Source of the DNA: Gammaproteobacteria bacterium
GTDB lineage: Bacteria; Pseudomonadota; Gammaproteobacteria; SZUA-229
DNA length: 27,272 nt
Reading direction: 5' to 3'
Assembly: GCA_016764035.1 (NCBI GenBank)
Contig: JAESSQ010000151.1
Span: 1-27,272 of the forward strand
Below are positions 15,615-24,774 of the stretch, one piece after another. The translations under genes were made by a program, and so were the position numbers. Numbering within the stretch: the stretch's first letter is position 1; each line of letters begins with the position of its first letter. The notes beneath the pieces were generated by a model. The model was not told the origin of the DNA. It did no database searches and saw only the letters and a program-made list of their open reading frames with translations.

Positions 15615-17525
15615 CTATTGGTTTTTAGCGTTAGCTTTGTCAATGTTTTCCTGTTGTTTTTTATACAGATATTTAAATTTTCGACGTAACAGGCCGCCTG
15701 GATCATCCGGTACTTTGTTTAACCACTGTTCGACGGTTTGATCGGATAGTGGCTGTTGTTCATCCGAATCCGTTTCCTGATTGGTTTCTTCATCCGCCTG
15801 AGCTTCATTGTTATCGTCTTGCTCGACAGCCTGTTGTTCTTGCTGCTGTTCGTCCTGTTGTTGATTTTGTTGTTGATCCTGTTGCTGGCCTTGCTCACTT
15901 GTTTCTTGTTCAGGTTCGTTCTGTGCGGATGATTGTGATGAGGGCTGACCTTGCTCGTCGTTTTCAGTAGGTTCGTTTTCGGCTTGTGGCTCATTGTCAG
16001 GAGGGCTTGGTGATGCTTCGGTATTTTCCTGCGGTTGATCTTCGTCCTGGGGTTCGGGGTTCATCTGGCTGGCATCGCCACCACTGGCCGCTTCGGAATC
16101 TTTTGATTCGTCTTCTTCTTGTTGTTCAGGGTTGGCGCCTTCCTGAGACTCTTGATTCTGCTCATCCTCATCCTGTCGTTTTTCCAATAACGCCTTGTTG
16201 TATTTGGCGTCTTCATGATCGGGGTCGAGTTCGATGGCTTTGCTGTAATCCTCGATGGCTTTAGTTATTTCATCCTGGCGGGTGAGCGCATTACCACGGT
16301 TGTAATGCGCTTTAGCGGTGTCGAAATTTTCCAATAAGTCGATAGATAGCTGGTATTGACGAATGCGATACAGTGCTGCCGCTTTCCATTGTTCATTGTC
16401 GAATAATAGGGCAGCGTCTTCATACTCTTCGTCTTTAAATAAAGCCATGGCGCGATCGTTGTCGCTGGTGAACAGCTCGTTTAGGCTTAGTGCATGGGCA
16501 GGTTTGGCTATCGGTAAAATAAACAATACGGCAAAAATCAGGTAGCCACGTCTAAATGCCAGCGCTGCTAGTGGCAGTACTACAAGGAGAAGCCAGGGGC
16601 CAAGTTCGCGCCATATGTCGGTTTCTATTTCGACCTCCAATGATTCGCCTTCGATGGCGCTGATGTCGATGAGTGGCATCAGGCTTTCGATATCACTATC
16701 ATCAATAGAGAGCTGGCTGAACAGGCCGTTGTTAGACGTTATTATTGAACGTAGTTTAGTGGCTTCGAGTTTAGGTACGATCACCTTGCCCATGCCGTCT
16801 TTTAAAAAGCCACCATCGTCTAACGGTATTGGTGCGCCATCTGTCGTACCAACGGCCAACATTGAAACGCGGAAACCGAGATCAGCTACCATGTCCATGT
16901 TTTGCTGTACGCTAGCTTGCAGAGCATCGCTCACCAGTAAAATATCACCTCGGTTAAAACCGGCATTGTGTAATAGTTCGACAGCTTTGTTTAATGCATG
17001 ACTCGTATTATTGCCTTCGGCGGGCATGATATCTGTGCTGAGGCTTGGCAGTAGAGCGTCGATGGTGGCGGTGTCTTCGGTGACAGGGCTTACCGTGTAG
17101 GTGGTTGCCGCGTAGACAATCAGGCCCGTTTGGCCTTCGTGCCGGCGTTGTAAAATATCCGCAATTTTAAATTTAGCGCGGGTTAAGCGACTGGGTTTTA
17201 GATCGACAGCATCCATTGAGTGTGACAGGTCGAGTGCGATGATTAAGGCTGCCTGTTTTTTAAATAGCGGTTGCGGCAGTTTTTCCCAGCTAGGTCCGGC
17301 CATGGCTAAAAGTGCGAATATGCCTGCGGTAAAAAAACAGAGTATGGCGATGTAATTGTTTTTTTTATTTTGGGTAATTAATAGATACGGTAGTAGAGCC
17401 GGGTCAACTTCTTTGTGCCAGTTATGGCTGGACAGTTTTCGACGCAGCAACAGGCCGCAGATAATTAACAGCGGGATGATGGCAATTAACCAAAGCGGTC
17501 GAATAAAATGAAATTGTTCGATCAT
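15615..17525 (-). CDS. batB: BatB-BatC fusion: VWA domain, TPR and acidic Gln/Glu-rich tail
   Basis: A 636-residue inner-membrane protein combining two Bat proteins that are separate in Bacteroides. Two N-terminal membrane helices (about 8-27, 58-76) precede a von Willebrand A domain (about 92-290) with an intact MIDAS DLSHS (99-103). A third hydrophobic segment spans about 308-342. TPR-like helices follow (about 355-450; AHYNRGNAL, AIELDPDHEDA). Then comes a very low-complexity Gln/Glu/Ser/Asp-rich stretch (about 450-590), surely disordered. The C-terminus has the typical LNKVPDDPGGLLRRKF motif. It lies between batA and batD with short gaps. The CAG/GAA-rich repetitive DNA at about 15770-16180 is prone to length change. 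Confidence 0.9.
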   Translation of the reverse strand: MIEQFHFIRPLWLIAIIPLLIICGLLLRRKLSSHNWHKEVDPALLPYLLITQNKKNNYIAILCFFTAGIFALLAMAGPSWEKLPQPLFKKQAALIIALDLSHSMDAVDLKPSRLTRAKFKIADILQRRHEGQTGLIVYAATTYTVSPVTEDTATIDALLPSLSTDIMPAEGNNTSHALNKAVELLHNAGFNRGDILLVSDALQASVQQNMDMVADLGFRVSMLAVGTTDGAPIPLDDGGFLKDGMGKVIVPKLEATKLRSIITSNNGLFSQLSIDDSDIESLMPLIDISAIEGESLEVEIETDIWRELGPWLLLVVLPLAALAFRRGYLIFAVLFILPIAKPAHALSLNELFTSDNDRAMALFKDEEYEDAALLFDNEQWKAAALYRIRQYQLSIDLLENFDTAKAHYNRGNALTRQDEITKAIEDYSKAIELDPDHEDAKYNKALLEKRQDEDEQNQESQEGANPEQQEEDESKDSEAASGGDASQMNPEPQDEDQPQENTEASPSPPDNEPQAENEPTENDEQGQPSSQSSAQNEPEQETSEQGQQQDQQQNQQQDEQQQEQQAVEQDDNNEAQADEETNQETDSDEQQPLSDQTVEQWLNKVPDDPGGLLRRKFKYLYKKQQENIDKANAKNQ

Positions 17526-17541
17526 GAATTTATGGCCATGG

Positions 17542-18525
17542 TTAAGGCTTAATTATCAGGCGAGTAAGAGAAACGATAAACGCCAGTAGAATAGCCAGAC
17601 TTAGCGGCCAGTAAAATAACGCGGTCAGTGGGCGGTAACTCTGCGTGTCCTGTTCGATGGGTTCTAGTTCGTCGATGACCTGATATATCTTATTCAATTC
17701 TTCGATATCGTGTGCGCGATAATATTGCCCGCCCGTTTGATCAGCGATGGCAGTTAAGGTTTTTTCGTCAATGGCATTGTTTTTTTGTGAGCGAGTACGA
17801 AAGGCGCTGGAACTGATAATCAGATTGGCGCCGATGCCAATAGTATAAATTTTAAGTTGTTGTGACTTTGCCAGTTGCGCAGCACGTAGTGGTTCGATTT
17901 CACCTGCTGTGTTTTCGCCATCGGTAAGCAGAATTAATACCCGGCTGTCCTGTTGCTTTTCGCGCAGGCGTTTTGTTGCTAGCACAATAGCATCGCCGAT
18001 GGCTGTTGAATTGCCAGCTATGCCGATCATTGATTCCTGTAGATGGGTGTTTACCGTATTGATGTCGAAGGTAAGGGGCGTTTGCAGATAAGGTTGGCGA
18101 CCAAATAGGATTAACCCTAGTCGATCACCTTTGCGTTTTTTGATGAATTCTCCGGCTACGTGTTTGACTGCCTGTAGGCGGTTGGTCAGCGTGCCGTCGA
18201 GCACAAAGTCTACATTGCGCATGCTGCCTGATAAATCCACAGCAAGCATTAAATCACGACCGCTAATAGGGATGTCGACACGTTCATTCAGCCATTGTGG
18301 TCGCGTCGCAGCTAAAACTAAACACAGCCATGCGATGATCGACAAAACCAGTAACCAGGGGAATTTTGTTTGCCCAGAATAATTTTTTTTCTGTGGTTGG
18401 ATGTCGTCTAAAAACGGAACGCTTAGTGAGGCATCTTGTACCTGTTTGGCGACAGGCAGAAAAAAACGCAGCAATAACGGTAGCGGTAAGATGAGGAAAA
18501 CCCAGGGCCATTCGAACTCGATCAT
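17542..18525 (-). CDS. batA: BatA: VWA-domain inner-membrane protein
   Basis: A 327-residue protein with two N-terminal membrane helices (about 7-23 and 56-73) and a von Willebrand A domain whose MIDAS motif DLSGS is intact (97-101). The domain also has LTDGENTAGE further on, and a C-terminal membrane helix lies at about 303-322. The VWA domain probably binds metal and partner proteins in the periplasm. The ATG overlaps the stop codon of the DUF4381 gene (ATGA), showing translational coupling. The batB/C gene follows after 16 bases. Confidence 0.92.
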   Translation of the reverse strand: MIEFEWPWVFLILPLPLLLRFFLPVAKQVQDASLSVPFLDDIQPQKKNYSGQTKFPWLLVLSIIAWLCLVLAATRPQWLNERVDIPISGRDLMLAVDLSGSMRNVDFVLDGTLTNRLQAVKHVAGEFIKKRKGDRLGLILFGRQPYLQTPLTFDINTVNTHLQESMIGIAGNSTAIGDAIVLATKRLREKQQDSRVLILLTDGENTAGEIEPLRAAQLAKSQQLKIYTIGIGANLIISSSAFRTRSQKNNAIDEKTLTAIADQTGGQYYRAHDIEELNKIYQVIDELEPIEQDTQSYRPLTALFYWPLSLAILLAFIVSLTRLIIKP

Positions 18526-19001
18526 CTTTGTTGACCATCATTATATGGCAGTGCAGCTATCCAGTGCTGGCAACTTGTTAACAGTTCATCAGCATCGAAA
18601 TCAGGCTGTTTTTGGTAGGGGCCGTTAATTAATAAAGCAGCTATATCCGGCGTGAAGCACGTTTTTCCGACAAGCTTGTCCAGTTGCTTTAGCCATTGCT
18701 TGTCAAGCAAGCTTGCTACCTGTGCGCGTGTGCGATATGTCATGCAGATTCGTCGTAACATAACCGATAGCTCCTGCAGTAGTTGAGCCTTATCCTGATG
18801 ATCTTCAAAACGAGTTTTAATCGTTATAAATTGTGCAGATGCCTGTTGATCGATGGTTTTGTGACGTAGTTTTTTACGCAACCAGGGTATGCCATAAAAC
18901 ACCATAAAAAGGATAAACAACAGTAACCACCAGCCCAGAGCAGGCGGCCACCAGCCGTACATATCGGGAAGATGGATGTCGCGTATCGGTATGTCATTCA
19001 T
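18522..19001 (-). CDS. DUF4381 protein of the MoxR-Bat operon
   Basis: A small membrane protein, 159 residues from the preferred start at 19001. The N-terminus contains DIHLPDMYGWWPPALGWW, characteristic of DUF4381, leading into one transmembrane helix and a basic cytoplasmic tail. A longer in-frame extension upstream (to 19088) is possible. It is rejected because the ATG at 19001 overlaps the DUF58 stop codon in the ATGA manner seen elsewhere in this operon. DUF4381 genes usually sit between DUF58 and batA genes, as here. Exact function unknown. Confidence 0.87.
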   Translation of the reverse strand: MNDIPIRDIHLPDMYGWWPPALGWWLLLFILFMVFYGIPWLRKKLRHKTIDQQASAQFITIKTRFEDHQDKAQLLQELSVMLRRICMTYRTRAQVASLLDKQWLKQLDKLVGKTCFTPDIAALLINGPYQKQPDFDADELLTSCQHWIAALPYNDGQQR

Positions 19002-19972
19002 CGTTTTAATCCCAGGCCGGATTGTAAGCTGCTGACGAGTTCGTCTGCGGTGGATATACTGAGGTAGAACATGCCCATACGACGACACATGTTTTTTAGA
19101 TACTGTTGGCGTTGTATAAATTGCTGCTGGTAATCGTCACATGTTTTCTGGTTATGGGTGTCGACATCGATATTGGTTTTGCTATTACTGAAGCGATAAT
19201 GCCCCGCTGATGGCAGTCGGCTTTCCAGTGGGTCGTGGATGTTTATCATGACGACATCGTTGTGACACGACATCGCAGCCAGGTAGCTTTCGGCCAGCGA
19301 ATTAAAGTGGCGGAAATCAGAGATGAGAAATATTAGGCTGCCACTGTGTGTAACACGACGCAGGCGATGTAATGCTTGTGCAGCGCTTTGTTCTAGCGCC
19401 GCTTTTTTAATGTCGTAGGGTTTGCCTGCGTGTTGCTGATTTTGTTGATATTCATCCCATGCAGAATGATTACTCAAGCGATGAATAAAGTGTAACGTGC
19501 CAGTTTTGCCACGTAGTGGGCGTAATTCATCATGTTGATTTTCCGAGAAGATGAGGCCACCGAGTCGGTCACCATGCTGTGCTGTACTCCAGGCTAACAA
19601 TGCGGCTGTTTTTGCTGCAACCACAGATTTAAATGAACCACGGGTGCCAAAAAACATGGGTTGTCGATAATCGACCCACATTAATACTGGACGCTCTCGT
19701 TCTTCGCGAAAGACTTTAGTGTGTGCTTCGCCGGTACGGGCGGTGACATTCCAGTCAATACTGTAAAGGTCATCACCGGCCTGGTAGGGTCGAACTTCAT
19801 CGAACTCCATGCCCAGGCCTTTGAAGATAGTCAGGTAGGCACCACTAAGTTTCGCGGTAATTTTCCCTGGTGTAAGGGGTAAGTTTTTTGCTTCGCGGTT
19901 GAGACTGATTAATGTAGATTGGCGAATGCGGGTGATGTCATCGGCAGCGGGTTGTTTCATAGTCTGGCGCAT
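18998..19972 (-). CDS. DUF58 protein of the MoxR-Bat operon
   Basis: A soluble protein of about 324 residues. The DUF58 core VRPYQAGDDLYSIDWNVTAR and FREERERPVLMWVD are clear, followed by a degenerate VWA-like fold. DUF58 proteins accompany MoxR ATPases and are thought to bridge the AAA+ chaperone with membrane VWA partners. The open frame extends to a TTG at 19978, but ATG at 19972 or 19960 is more likely; none has a strong ribosome-binding site. It lies about 15 bases after moxR and overlaps the DUF4381 gene by four bases. Confidence 0.9.
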   Translation of the reverse strand: MRQTMKQPAADDITRIRQSTLISLNREAKNLPLTPGKITAKLSGAYLTIFKGLGMEFDEVRPYQAGDDLYSIDWNVTARTGEAHTKVFREERERPVLMWVDYRQPMFFGTRGSFKSVVAAKTAALLAWSTAQHGDRLGGLIFSENQHDELRPLRGKTGTLHFIHRLSNHSAWDEYQQNQQHAGKPYDIKKAALEQSAAQALHRLRRVTHSGSLIFLISDFRHFNSLAESYLAAMSCHNDVVMINIHDPLESRLPSAGHYRFSNSKTNIDVDTHNQKTCDDYQQQFIQRQQYLKNMCRRMGMFYLSISTADELVSSLQSGLGLKR

Positions 19973-19987
19973 GAGCAAAGGTGGTTT

Positions 19988-20956
19988 TTACGGTACTGCG
20001 ATAAGAGATATAAGCTCGTTAATGAAATAATCCGTGGTAATACCTTCGGCTTCCGCTTCAAAACTGAGTATGATGCGATGGCGTAAAACATCCAGTGCCA
20101 TAGTCTGAATGTCTTCAGGGGTAACAAAATCACGCCCTGCAAGCCATGCATGAGCACGGGCGCAGCGACCTAACGCCATGGTTGCACGTGGGCTACCACC
20201 ATACTGCAACCACTGGGCTAATTCTTTGTTATATGCACCGGGGTTACGTGAAGCTATGACCAGTTGCACGATATAGTCTTTCAGGTTTTCCGCCAGGTGG
20301 ATATCAAGAACCTCTTTGCGTGCTGGAAACAATACGTCCTGACTTATTTCTGTTTCTGGTGATTGTGGTTCCCGGCGATCTTCACGTGCTTCCTGTGTGG
20401 TTAATTCGAGTATGGCTTTTTCTGATTCGGCATCGGGGTAGTCGACCAGTACTTTCATTAAGAATCGATCGAGTTGTGCTTCCGGCAAAGGGTAGGTGCC
20501 TTCCTGTTCTATCGGGTTTTGTGTGGCCATCACCAGAAACAGGTGTGGCAACTTGTAGGTTTCGGGGCCAACGGTAATCTGGCGTTCAGCCATGGCTTCG
20601 AGCAGTGCGGACTGTACTTTGGCTGGTGCGCGATTGATCTCGTCAGCAAGGATAAGATTATGAAAAAGCGGCCCTTTTTGGAACAGGAAGGAGCCATCTT
20701 GCGGCCGAAAAATTTCTGTGCCGGTCAGGTCGGCAGGCACCAGGTCTGGGGTAAATTGAATACGGTGAAAATCACCTTCGATGCCTTCACTTAATACTTT
20801 AATGGCACGTGTCTTGGCCAGGCCAGGCGCACCTTCCACCAATAAATGTCCATCGGCTAACAGGGCTATTAGCAGGCGGTCAACCAGCGCATGCTGGCCG
20901 ATAATATGTTGGTTTACGTAATCTCGAAGTTGTTGAATCGCTTGAAGATGTGACAA
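19988..20956 (-). CDS. moxR: MoxR family AAA+ ATPase
   Basis: A 322-residue AAA+ chaperone-like ATPase, first gene of the six-gene operon. Walker A is GAPGLAKT (about 39-46), Walker B LILADEIN, then the sensor-region MATQNPIEQEGTYPLPEAQL, and a C-terminal lid with GGSPRATMAL. MoxR proteins help activate or assemble partner complexes, classically methanol dehydrogenase; the Bat partners here suggest the general MoxR-Proper/Bat type rather than a dehydrogenase-dedicated one. It is divergent from cysD, with 229 bases between the start codons. Confidence 0.94.
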   Translation of the reverse strand: MSHLQAIQQLRDYVNQHIIGQHALVDRLLIALLADGHLLVEGAPGLAKTRAIKVLSEGIEGDFHRIQFTPDLVPADLTGTEIFRPQDGSFLFQKGPLFHNLILADEINRAPAKVQSALLEAMAERQITVGPETYKLPHLFLVMATQNPIEQEGTYPLPEAQLDRFLMKVLVDYPDAESEKAILELTTQEAREDRREPQSPETEISQDVLFPARKEVLDIHLAENLKDYIVQLVIASRNPGAYNKELAQWLQYGGSPRATMALGRCARAHAWLAGRDFVTPEDIQTMALDVLRHRIILSFEAEAEGITTDYFINELISLIAVP

Positions 20957-21021
20957 TGCGTTGCCTTTGATGGTTTGTAGTCTATAGTTTTGAGAGTTCG
21001 TGCGTTGTTAGATTCGCTTAT

Positions 21022-21038
21022 TTGTAACTAAATTACAA
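21022..21038. promoter_or_regulatory. Inverted repeat in the moxR-cysD divergent region
   Basis: TTGTAA and TTACAA flank a 5-base AT-rich spacer, giving a 17-base dyad. It lies 66 bases upstream of the moxR start codon and about 148 bases upstream of the cysD ATG. The size and symmetry suit a dimeric regulator. I cannot assign it to CysB, whose sites are poorly conserved. The evidence is the symmetry alone. Confidence 0.3.
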
Positions 21039-21119
21039 GCGTACGAGATTATGCCGTTCATTCAATTTGTCGCATTATGCAGTTTTTATTAGTTATTTAT
21101 AATAAAAACATTAAATTAC

Positions 21120-21147
21120 TTGATTAACGGTTTTAATTGTATATTAT
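21120..21147 (+). promoter_or_regulatory. cysD: Possible sigma70 promoter of cysD
   Basis: TTGATT (21120-21125) and TATTAT (21142-21147) are spaced by 16 bases, close to the sigma70 consensus. The predicted transcript start near 21154 would leave about 32 bases of leader before the cysD ATG at 21186. AT-rich sequence gives false matches easily, so this is a candidate only. Confidence 0.4.
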
Positions 21148-21185
21148 TGCATACAACGACAAAACTGCAACCGTTAGAGCTGACT

Positions 21186-22676
21186 ATGAAACTACCCGCT
21201 GATTTATATAAGAATAGATTTGATCAACAAAAAGTTATGCAATTCTGGGATACGCAATCGATCCACCAGATGCTTGTAACTGATACGCCAAAACAAACAC
21301 TGCGAGCCACTGAGCGAGCACTTGAGTCATCGGGCCTTATCCCGCAATGCTTGAAACTAGAAGATTTAAAAGACGAAAATAATCGTACGCCTAAAAAATT
21401 GGTTATCGATAGTCTTGAATCGCAGGCAAAGCGAAAAAGACACTTATCTTTAGTGTTGCAGGTTCACAAAGATAAAAAGGCGGGTTGGGTGCTGTTTGCA
21501 AACGACGGCCGTATGGGTAGACGTTGGTTATATCTAAAATCGCTTGATGATAATCATGTATTGCTGGAGGCGTTGCAAGTTCTGGCAGGTGGTAAAAACC
21601 TAATCGTTTGGCCTCATGGCGCAATTACTAAAAATATTAGAGCGCTGGTTAAATATCACGGTAATCATGATATTAAGTTGGATTCTGGTAACAGCATACG
21701 TATCGGCACGACGGCTTATTATTATGCTGAGCAAATATTGCCGGTGTCGGAATCTGTGCAGCAACCCGTTGCTGCTGATGAGCTCTCGCATCTCGATCGA
21801 CTCGAGGCCGAAAGTATCCATATCATGCGCGAAGTGATGGCGCAGGCGGAAAACCCGGTGATGATGTATTCCATTGGCAAGGACTCTGCAGTGATGTTGC
21901 ATCTCGCGCAGAAGGCTTTTTATCCTGCGCCACCACCGTTTCCTTTATTGCATGTTGATACGCGTTGGAAGTTTCAGGAGATGTATCAGTTCCGTGATGA
22001 GATGGTGAAAGCAATCGGCATGGAACTGATTGTTCATACTAACCCTGAAGGTATCGAAAAAGACGTTAACCCGTTTGATCATGGTAGTGCATTGCATACT
22101 GATGTGATGAAGACGCAAGGCTTAAAACAGGCGTTAGACAAATATAAGTTTGATGTGGCTTTTGGTGGTGCGCGACGTGATGAAGAAAAAAGTCGTGCCA
22201 AAGAACGCGTGTTTTCATTTCGCACGGCCAATCATCGTTGGGATCCTAAAAATCAACGTCCAGAGTTGTGGGACCTCTATAACGGTTCGAAAAACAAAGG
22301 TGAAAGCATCCGTGTTTTTCCGATATCAAATTGGACTGAACTTGATATTTGGCAATACATTTATCGTGAACAAATTCCTATTGTGCCTCTGTATTTTTCG
22401 GCCGAGCGACCTGTTGTGGAACGTGACGGTATGTTGATTATGGTCGACGATGATCGTGCTCGATTATTCGATAATGAAGAGATTCAAATAAAGCGCGTGC
22501 GTTTTAGAACCTTGGGTTGTTATCCGTTAACAGGTGCTGTTGAATCGGATGCGGATGATCTGTCATCGATTATTTTAGAATTATTACAAAGTAAAACCAG
22601 TGAGCGTGAGGGTCGAGCTATTGATTCAGATTCATCCGCTTCCATGGAAAAGAAAAAACAGGAGGGTTATTTCTGA
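21186..22676 (+). CDS. cysD: Sulfate adenylyltransferase subunit 2 (CysD) with a 195-residue N-terminal extension
   Basis: With CysN it makes adenosine 5'-phosphosulfate from sulfate and ATP. The catalytic part, about residues 198-496, is a normal CysD. It begins SHLDRLEAESI, has the PP-loop SIGKDS (about 228-233), FGGARRDEEKSRAKER, RVFPISNWTELDIW and the C-terminal EGRAIDSD and KKKQEGYF. CysD is usually about 300 residues. Here about 195 residues precede it in one uninterrupted frame. They are mixed alpha/beta, with LVLQVHKDKKAGWVLF and IVWPHGAITKNIRALV, and match no family I know. The start is ATG at 21186; an in-frame TTG at 21120 lies in the likely promoter and was not used. The stop codon overlaps the cysNC start by one base. 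Confidence 0.92.
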   Translation: MKLPADLYKNRFDQQKVMQFWDTQSIHQMLVTDTPKQTLRATERALESSGLIPQCLKLEDLKDENNRTPKKLVIDSLESQAKRKRHLSLVLQVHKDKKAGWVLFANDGRMGRRWLYLKSLDDNHVLLEALQVLAGGKNLIVWPHGAITKNIRALVKYHGNHDIKLDSGNSIRIGTTAYYYAEQILPVSESVQQPVAADELSHLDRLEAESIHIMREVMAQAENPVMMYSIGKDSAVMLHLAQKAFYPAPPPFPLLHVDTRWKFQEMYQFRDEMVKAIGMELIVHTNPEGIEKDVNPFDHGSALHTDVMKTQGLKQALDKYKFDVAFGGARRDEEKSRAKERVFSFRTANHRWDPKNQRPELWDLYNGSKNKGESIRVFPISNWTELDIWQYIYREQIPIVPLYFSAERPVVERDGMLIMVDDDRARLFDNEEIQIKRVRFRTLGCYPLTGAVESDADDLSSIILELLQSKTSEREGRAIDSDSSASMEKKKQEGYF

Positions 22677-24577
22677 TGGGTAAACCAATTCAAATAGTCG
22701 ATACTCAAAAGAGTGACATCCAACAGCGTGTAGATACTTATATAGATGAGCAGTCAAAATTAGACTTGTTGCGCTTTATTACCTGCGGTAGTGTTGATGA
22801 CGGTAAAAGCACCCTAATTGGTCGCATACTTTATGAGGCGCAGTTAATTTTTGAGGATCAGGTTAGTGCGCTAAAAAATGATTCTAAAAAACATGGTACG
22901 CAGGGCGAGGATATAGATTTTGCCCTGTTGGTCGATGGCCTTGCCGCCGAGCGTGAGCAAGGTATTACTATCGATGTGGCTTACCGGTTTTTTAATACTG
23001 ATCATCGAAAATTTATTGTTGCCGATACCCCTGGTCACGAGCAATACACGCGTAATATGGTTACCGGTGCTTCTACTGCTGATGTTGCTGTTATCTTGGT
23101 TGATGCTTCTCAGGGCATACTCACGCAGACGCGTCGACATTCATTTATAACGTCGTTGCTCGGCATAAAGCATATCGTTCTTGCGGTTAATAAAATGGAT
23201 CTGGTGGATTACAGTCAGAGCGATTTTGATGCCATCGTTGAAGCCTATGGCGTATTTTCGGCAGAGCTAAGTTTTGAATCGGTTACCGCGATACCGATGT
23301 CAGCGTTGAAAGGTGATAACGTTATTCAGCGCTCAGATAAAACCGGTTGGTACAGTGGGCCAACGTTGTTAAGTTTTCTTGAGACGGTTGAGGTTGGGCA
23401 GGCGCAGCTTGAACACCCATTTCGTTTTCCTGTGCAATGGGTTAATCGTCCGGATGCAAATTTTCGTGGTTACTCGGGTACGGCTGTTGCAGGCTCGATA
23501 GAAAAAGGCCAGAAAATTCGCGTATTACCGTCAGGTGAAGTTGCCAGCATTAAAGATATCGTACTTTATAAGTCATCTCTCGATAACGTTGGCGCCGGTC
23601 AAGCGGTAACCATTACGTTGGACCGCGATGTTGATATTTCACGTGGTGATGTACTGGTTACGGCAGATAAGCCTTGCGAAGTTTCTGATCAGTTCGAAAC
23701 CAGTATGGTCTGGATGGATCAGGAAGCGGGTTTTGTTGGCCGAAGTTACATCATGCAGATTGGTGCGCAGCGGGTGAATGCGACCATTACCGATATCAAA
23801 TATAAATACAATATCAATACCTTCGAACAACTATCATCGCGTTCGCTGGGTTTAAATGAGATAGGTGAATTAACCCTGAGCCTGGACAAAGAGATTCCTT
23901 TTGAATCTTATAAATCATGTAAAGCAATGGGCGCTTTTGTATTAATCGATCGTTATTCGAATGCCACGGTTGGTGCTGGCATGATTAACTTCTCGTTAAG
24001 ACGTGCGCAAAATGTTCATCGTCAGGCACTGGTTGTTGACAAAAAAGCGCGCGCTAAACTTAATGGTCACCCACCCAGGGTACTTTGGTTTACTGGTTTG
24101 AGTGGTTCGGGTAAATCGACCATTGCTAATGCTGTAGAGCAAGAACTACATAAAAAAGGTATTCGGACTTATATTTTAGATGGAGTTAATGTCCGCCATG
24201 GTTTAAACAAAGATGTTGGTTTTACCGATGCCGATCGAATCGAAAATATTCGACGTATAGCTGAAGTGTCAAAATTGATGGTGGATGCTGGTCTGGTAGT
24301 CCTTACCTCGTTTATCTCGCCATTCAGGTCTGAACGTGACATGGCAAGGTCGTTGTTTGACCCCGGTGAGTTCGTTGAGATTTATGTTGAAGTGCCACTG
24401 GAAATTGCTGAGCAAAGAGATCCGAAAGGTCTTTATAAGAAAGCACGTCGAGGCGACTTGCCGAACTTTACCGGTATAGACAGTGCTTATGAAGCGCCAG
24501 ACAATGCTGAGATAGAAGTGGCAACAGGTGAATTGTCCGTTGAAGAAGGCGTGGCGAAAATAATGAAGTATTTGTAA
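22676..24577 (+). CDS. cysNC: Bifunctional sulfate adenylyltransferase subunit 1 / APS kinase (CysN-CysC fusion)
   Basis: A 633-residue fusion. Residues 1 to about 440 are the CysN GTPase: G1 GSVDDGKST (about 38-46), DTPGHEQYTRNM (about 117-128), NKMDLVDY (about 171-178), then EF-Tu-like beta-barrel domains. Residues about 450-633 are CysC, APS kinase, with Walker A GLSGSGKS (about 474-481), DGVNVRHGLN, FISPFRSER and RDPKGLYKKARRG. With CysD it activates sulfate to APS using GTP hydrolysis, then phosphorylates APS to PAPS. A strong AGGAGGG ribosome-binding site lies inside the end of cysD, and the start overlaps its stop codon. No cysH or sulfate transporter gene is in the window. Confidence 0.96.
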   Translation: MGKPIQIVDTQKSDIQQRVDTYIDEQSKLDLLRFITCGSVDDGKSTLIGRILYEAQLIFEDQVSALKNDSKKHGTQGEDIDFALLVDGLAAEREQGITIDVAYRFFNTDHRKFIVADTPGHEQYTRNMVTGASTADVAVILVDASQGILTQTRRHSFITSLLGIKHIVLAVNKMDLVDYSQSDFDAIVEAYGVFSAELSFESVTAIPMSALKGDNVIQRSDKTGWYSGPTLLSFLETVEVGQAQLEHPFRFPVQWVNRPDANFRGYSGTAVAGSIEKGQKIRVLPSGEVASIKDIVLYKSSLDNVGAGQAVTITLDRDVDISRGDVLVTADKPCEVSDQFETSMVWMDQEAGFVGRSYIMQIGAQRVNATITDIKYKYNINTFEQLSSRSLGLNEIGELTLSLDKEIPFESYKSCKAMGAFVLIDRYSNATVGAGMINFSLRRAQNVHRQALVVDKKARAKLNGHPPRVLWFTGLSGSGKSTIANAVEQELHKKGIRTYILDGVNVRHGLNKDVGFTDADRIENIRRIAEVSKLMVDAGLVVLTSFISPFRSERDMARSLFDPGEFVEIYVEVPLEIAEQRDPKGLYKKARRGDLPNFTGIDSAYEAPDNAEIEVATGELSVEEGVAKIMKYL

Positions 24578-24589
24578 GCGAGTCTTCTT

Positions 24590-24642
24590 GTAGGTTGTTG
24601 ATAAGGCTCTCTGTGAGCTTTATCAACAGCCTGCTAATTTTT
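24590..24642 (+). terminator. Rho-independent terminator-like hairpin after cysNC
   Basis: A long stem pairs 24590-24609 with 24615-24634 around the 5-base loop TCTGT. The core GTTGATAA (24597-24604) pairs exactly with TTATCAAC (24620-24627), with GCTC/GAGC at the tip and a few G-T pairs. TAATTTTT follows directly (24635-24642). It starts 13 bases after the cysNC stop codon, so it most likely ends the cysD-cysNC transcript. Confidence 0.8.
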
Positions 24643-24774
24643 AGGCCGACTAGATTTTGTGTAGTACAGAGTAAGCAGGTGTCTTGTTTTGCTAATTATG
24701 TTTGTATCGGCAAACTCATTCTCATAAGATTTTTTCCCAAGCCCAGATTTAAACCTTTATTGCGTTTATGATTA

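Noticed and set aside
15719..15994. 91-codon minus-strand frame rich in Asn, Lys and Arg
   Set aside because: It is the repetitive Gln/Glu tract of the BatB-BatC gene read in another frame.
19002..19088. 29-residue N-terminal extension of the DUF4381 protein
   Set aside because: The ATG at 19001 gives an ATGA overlap with the DUF58 stop codon and starts right before the conserved DUF4381 motif.
21120..21185. Upstream TTG start extending CysD by 22 residues
   Set aside because: It coincides with a likely -35/-10 promoter and lacks a ribosome-binding site; ATG 21186 is preferred.
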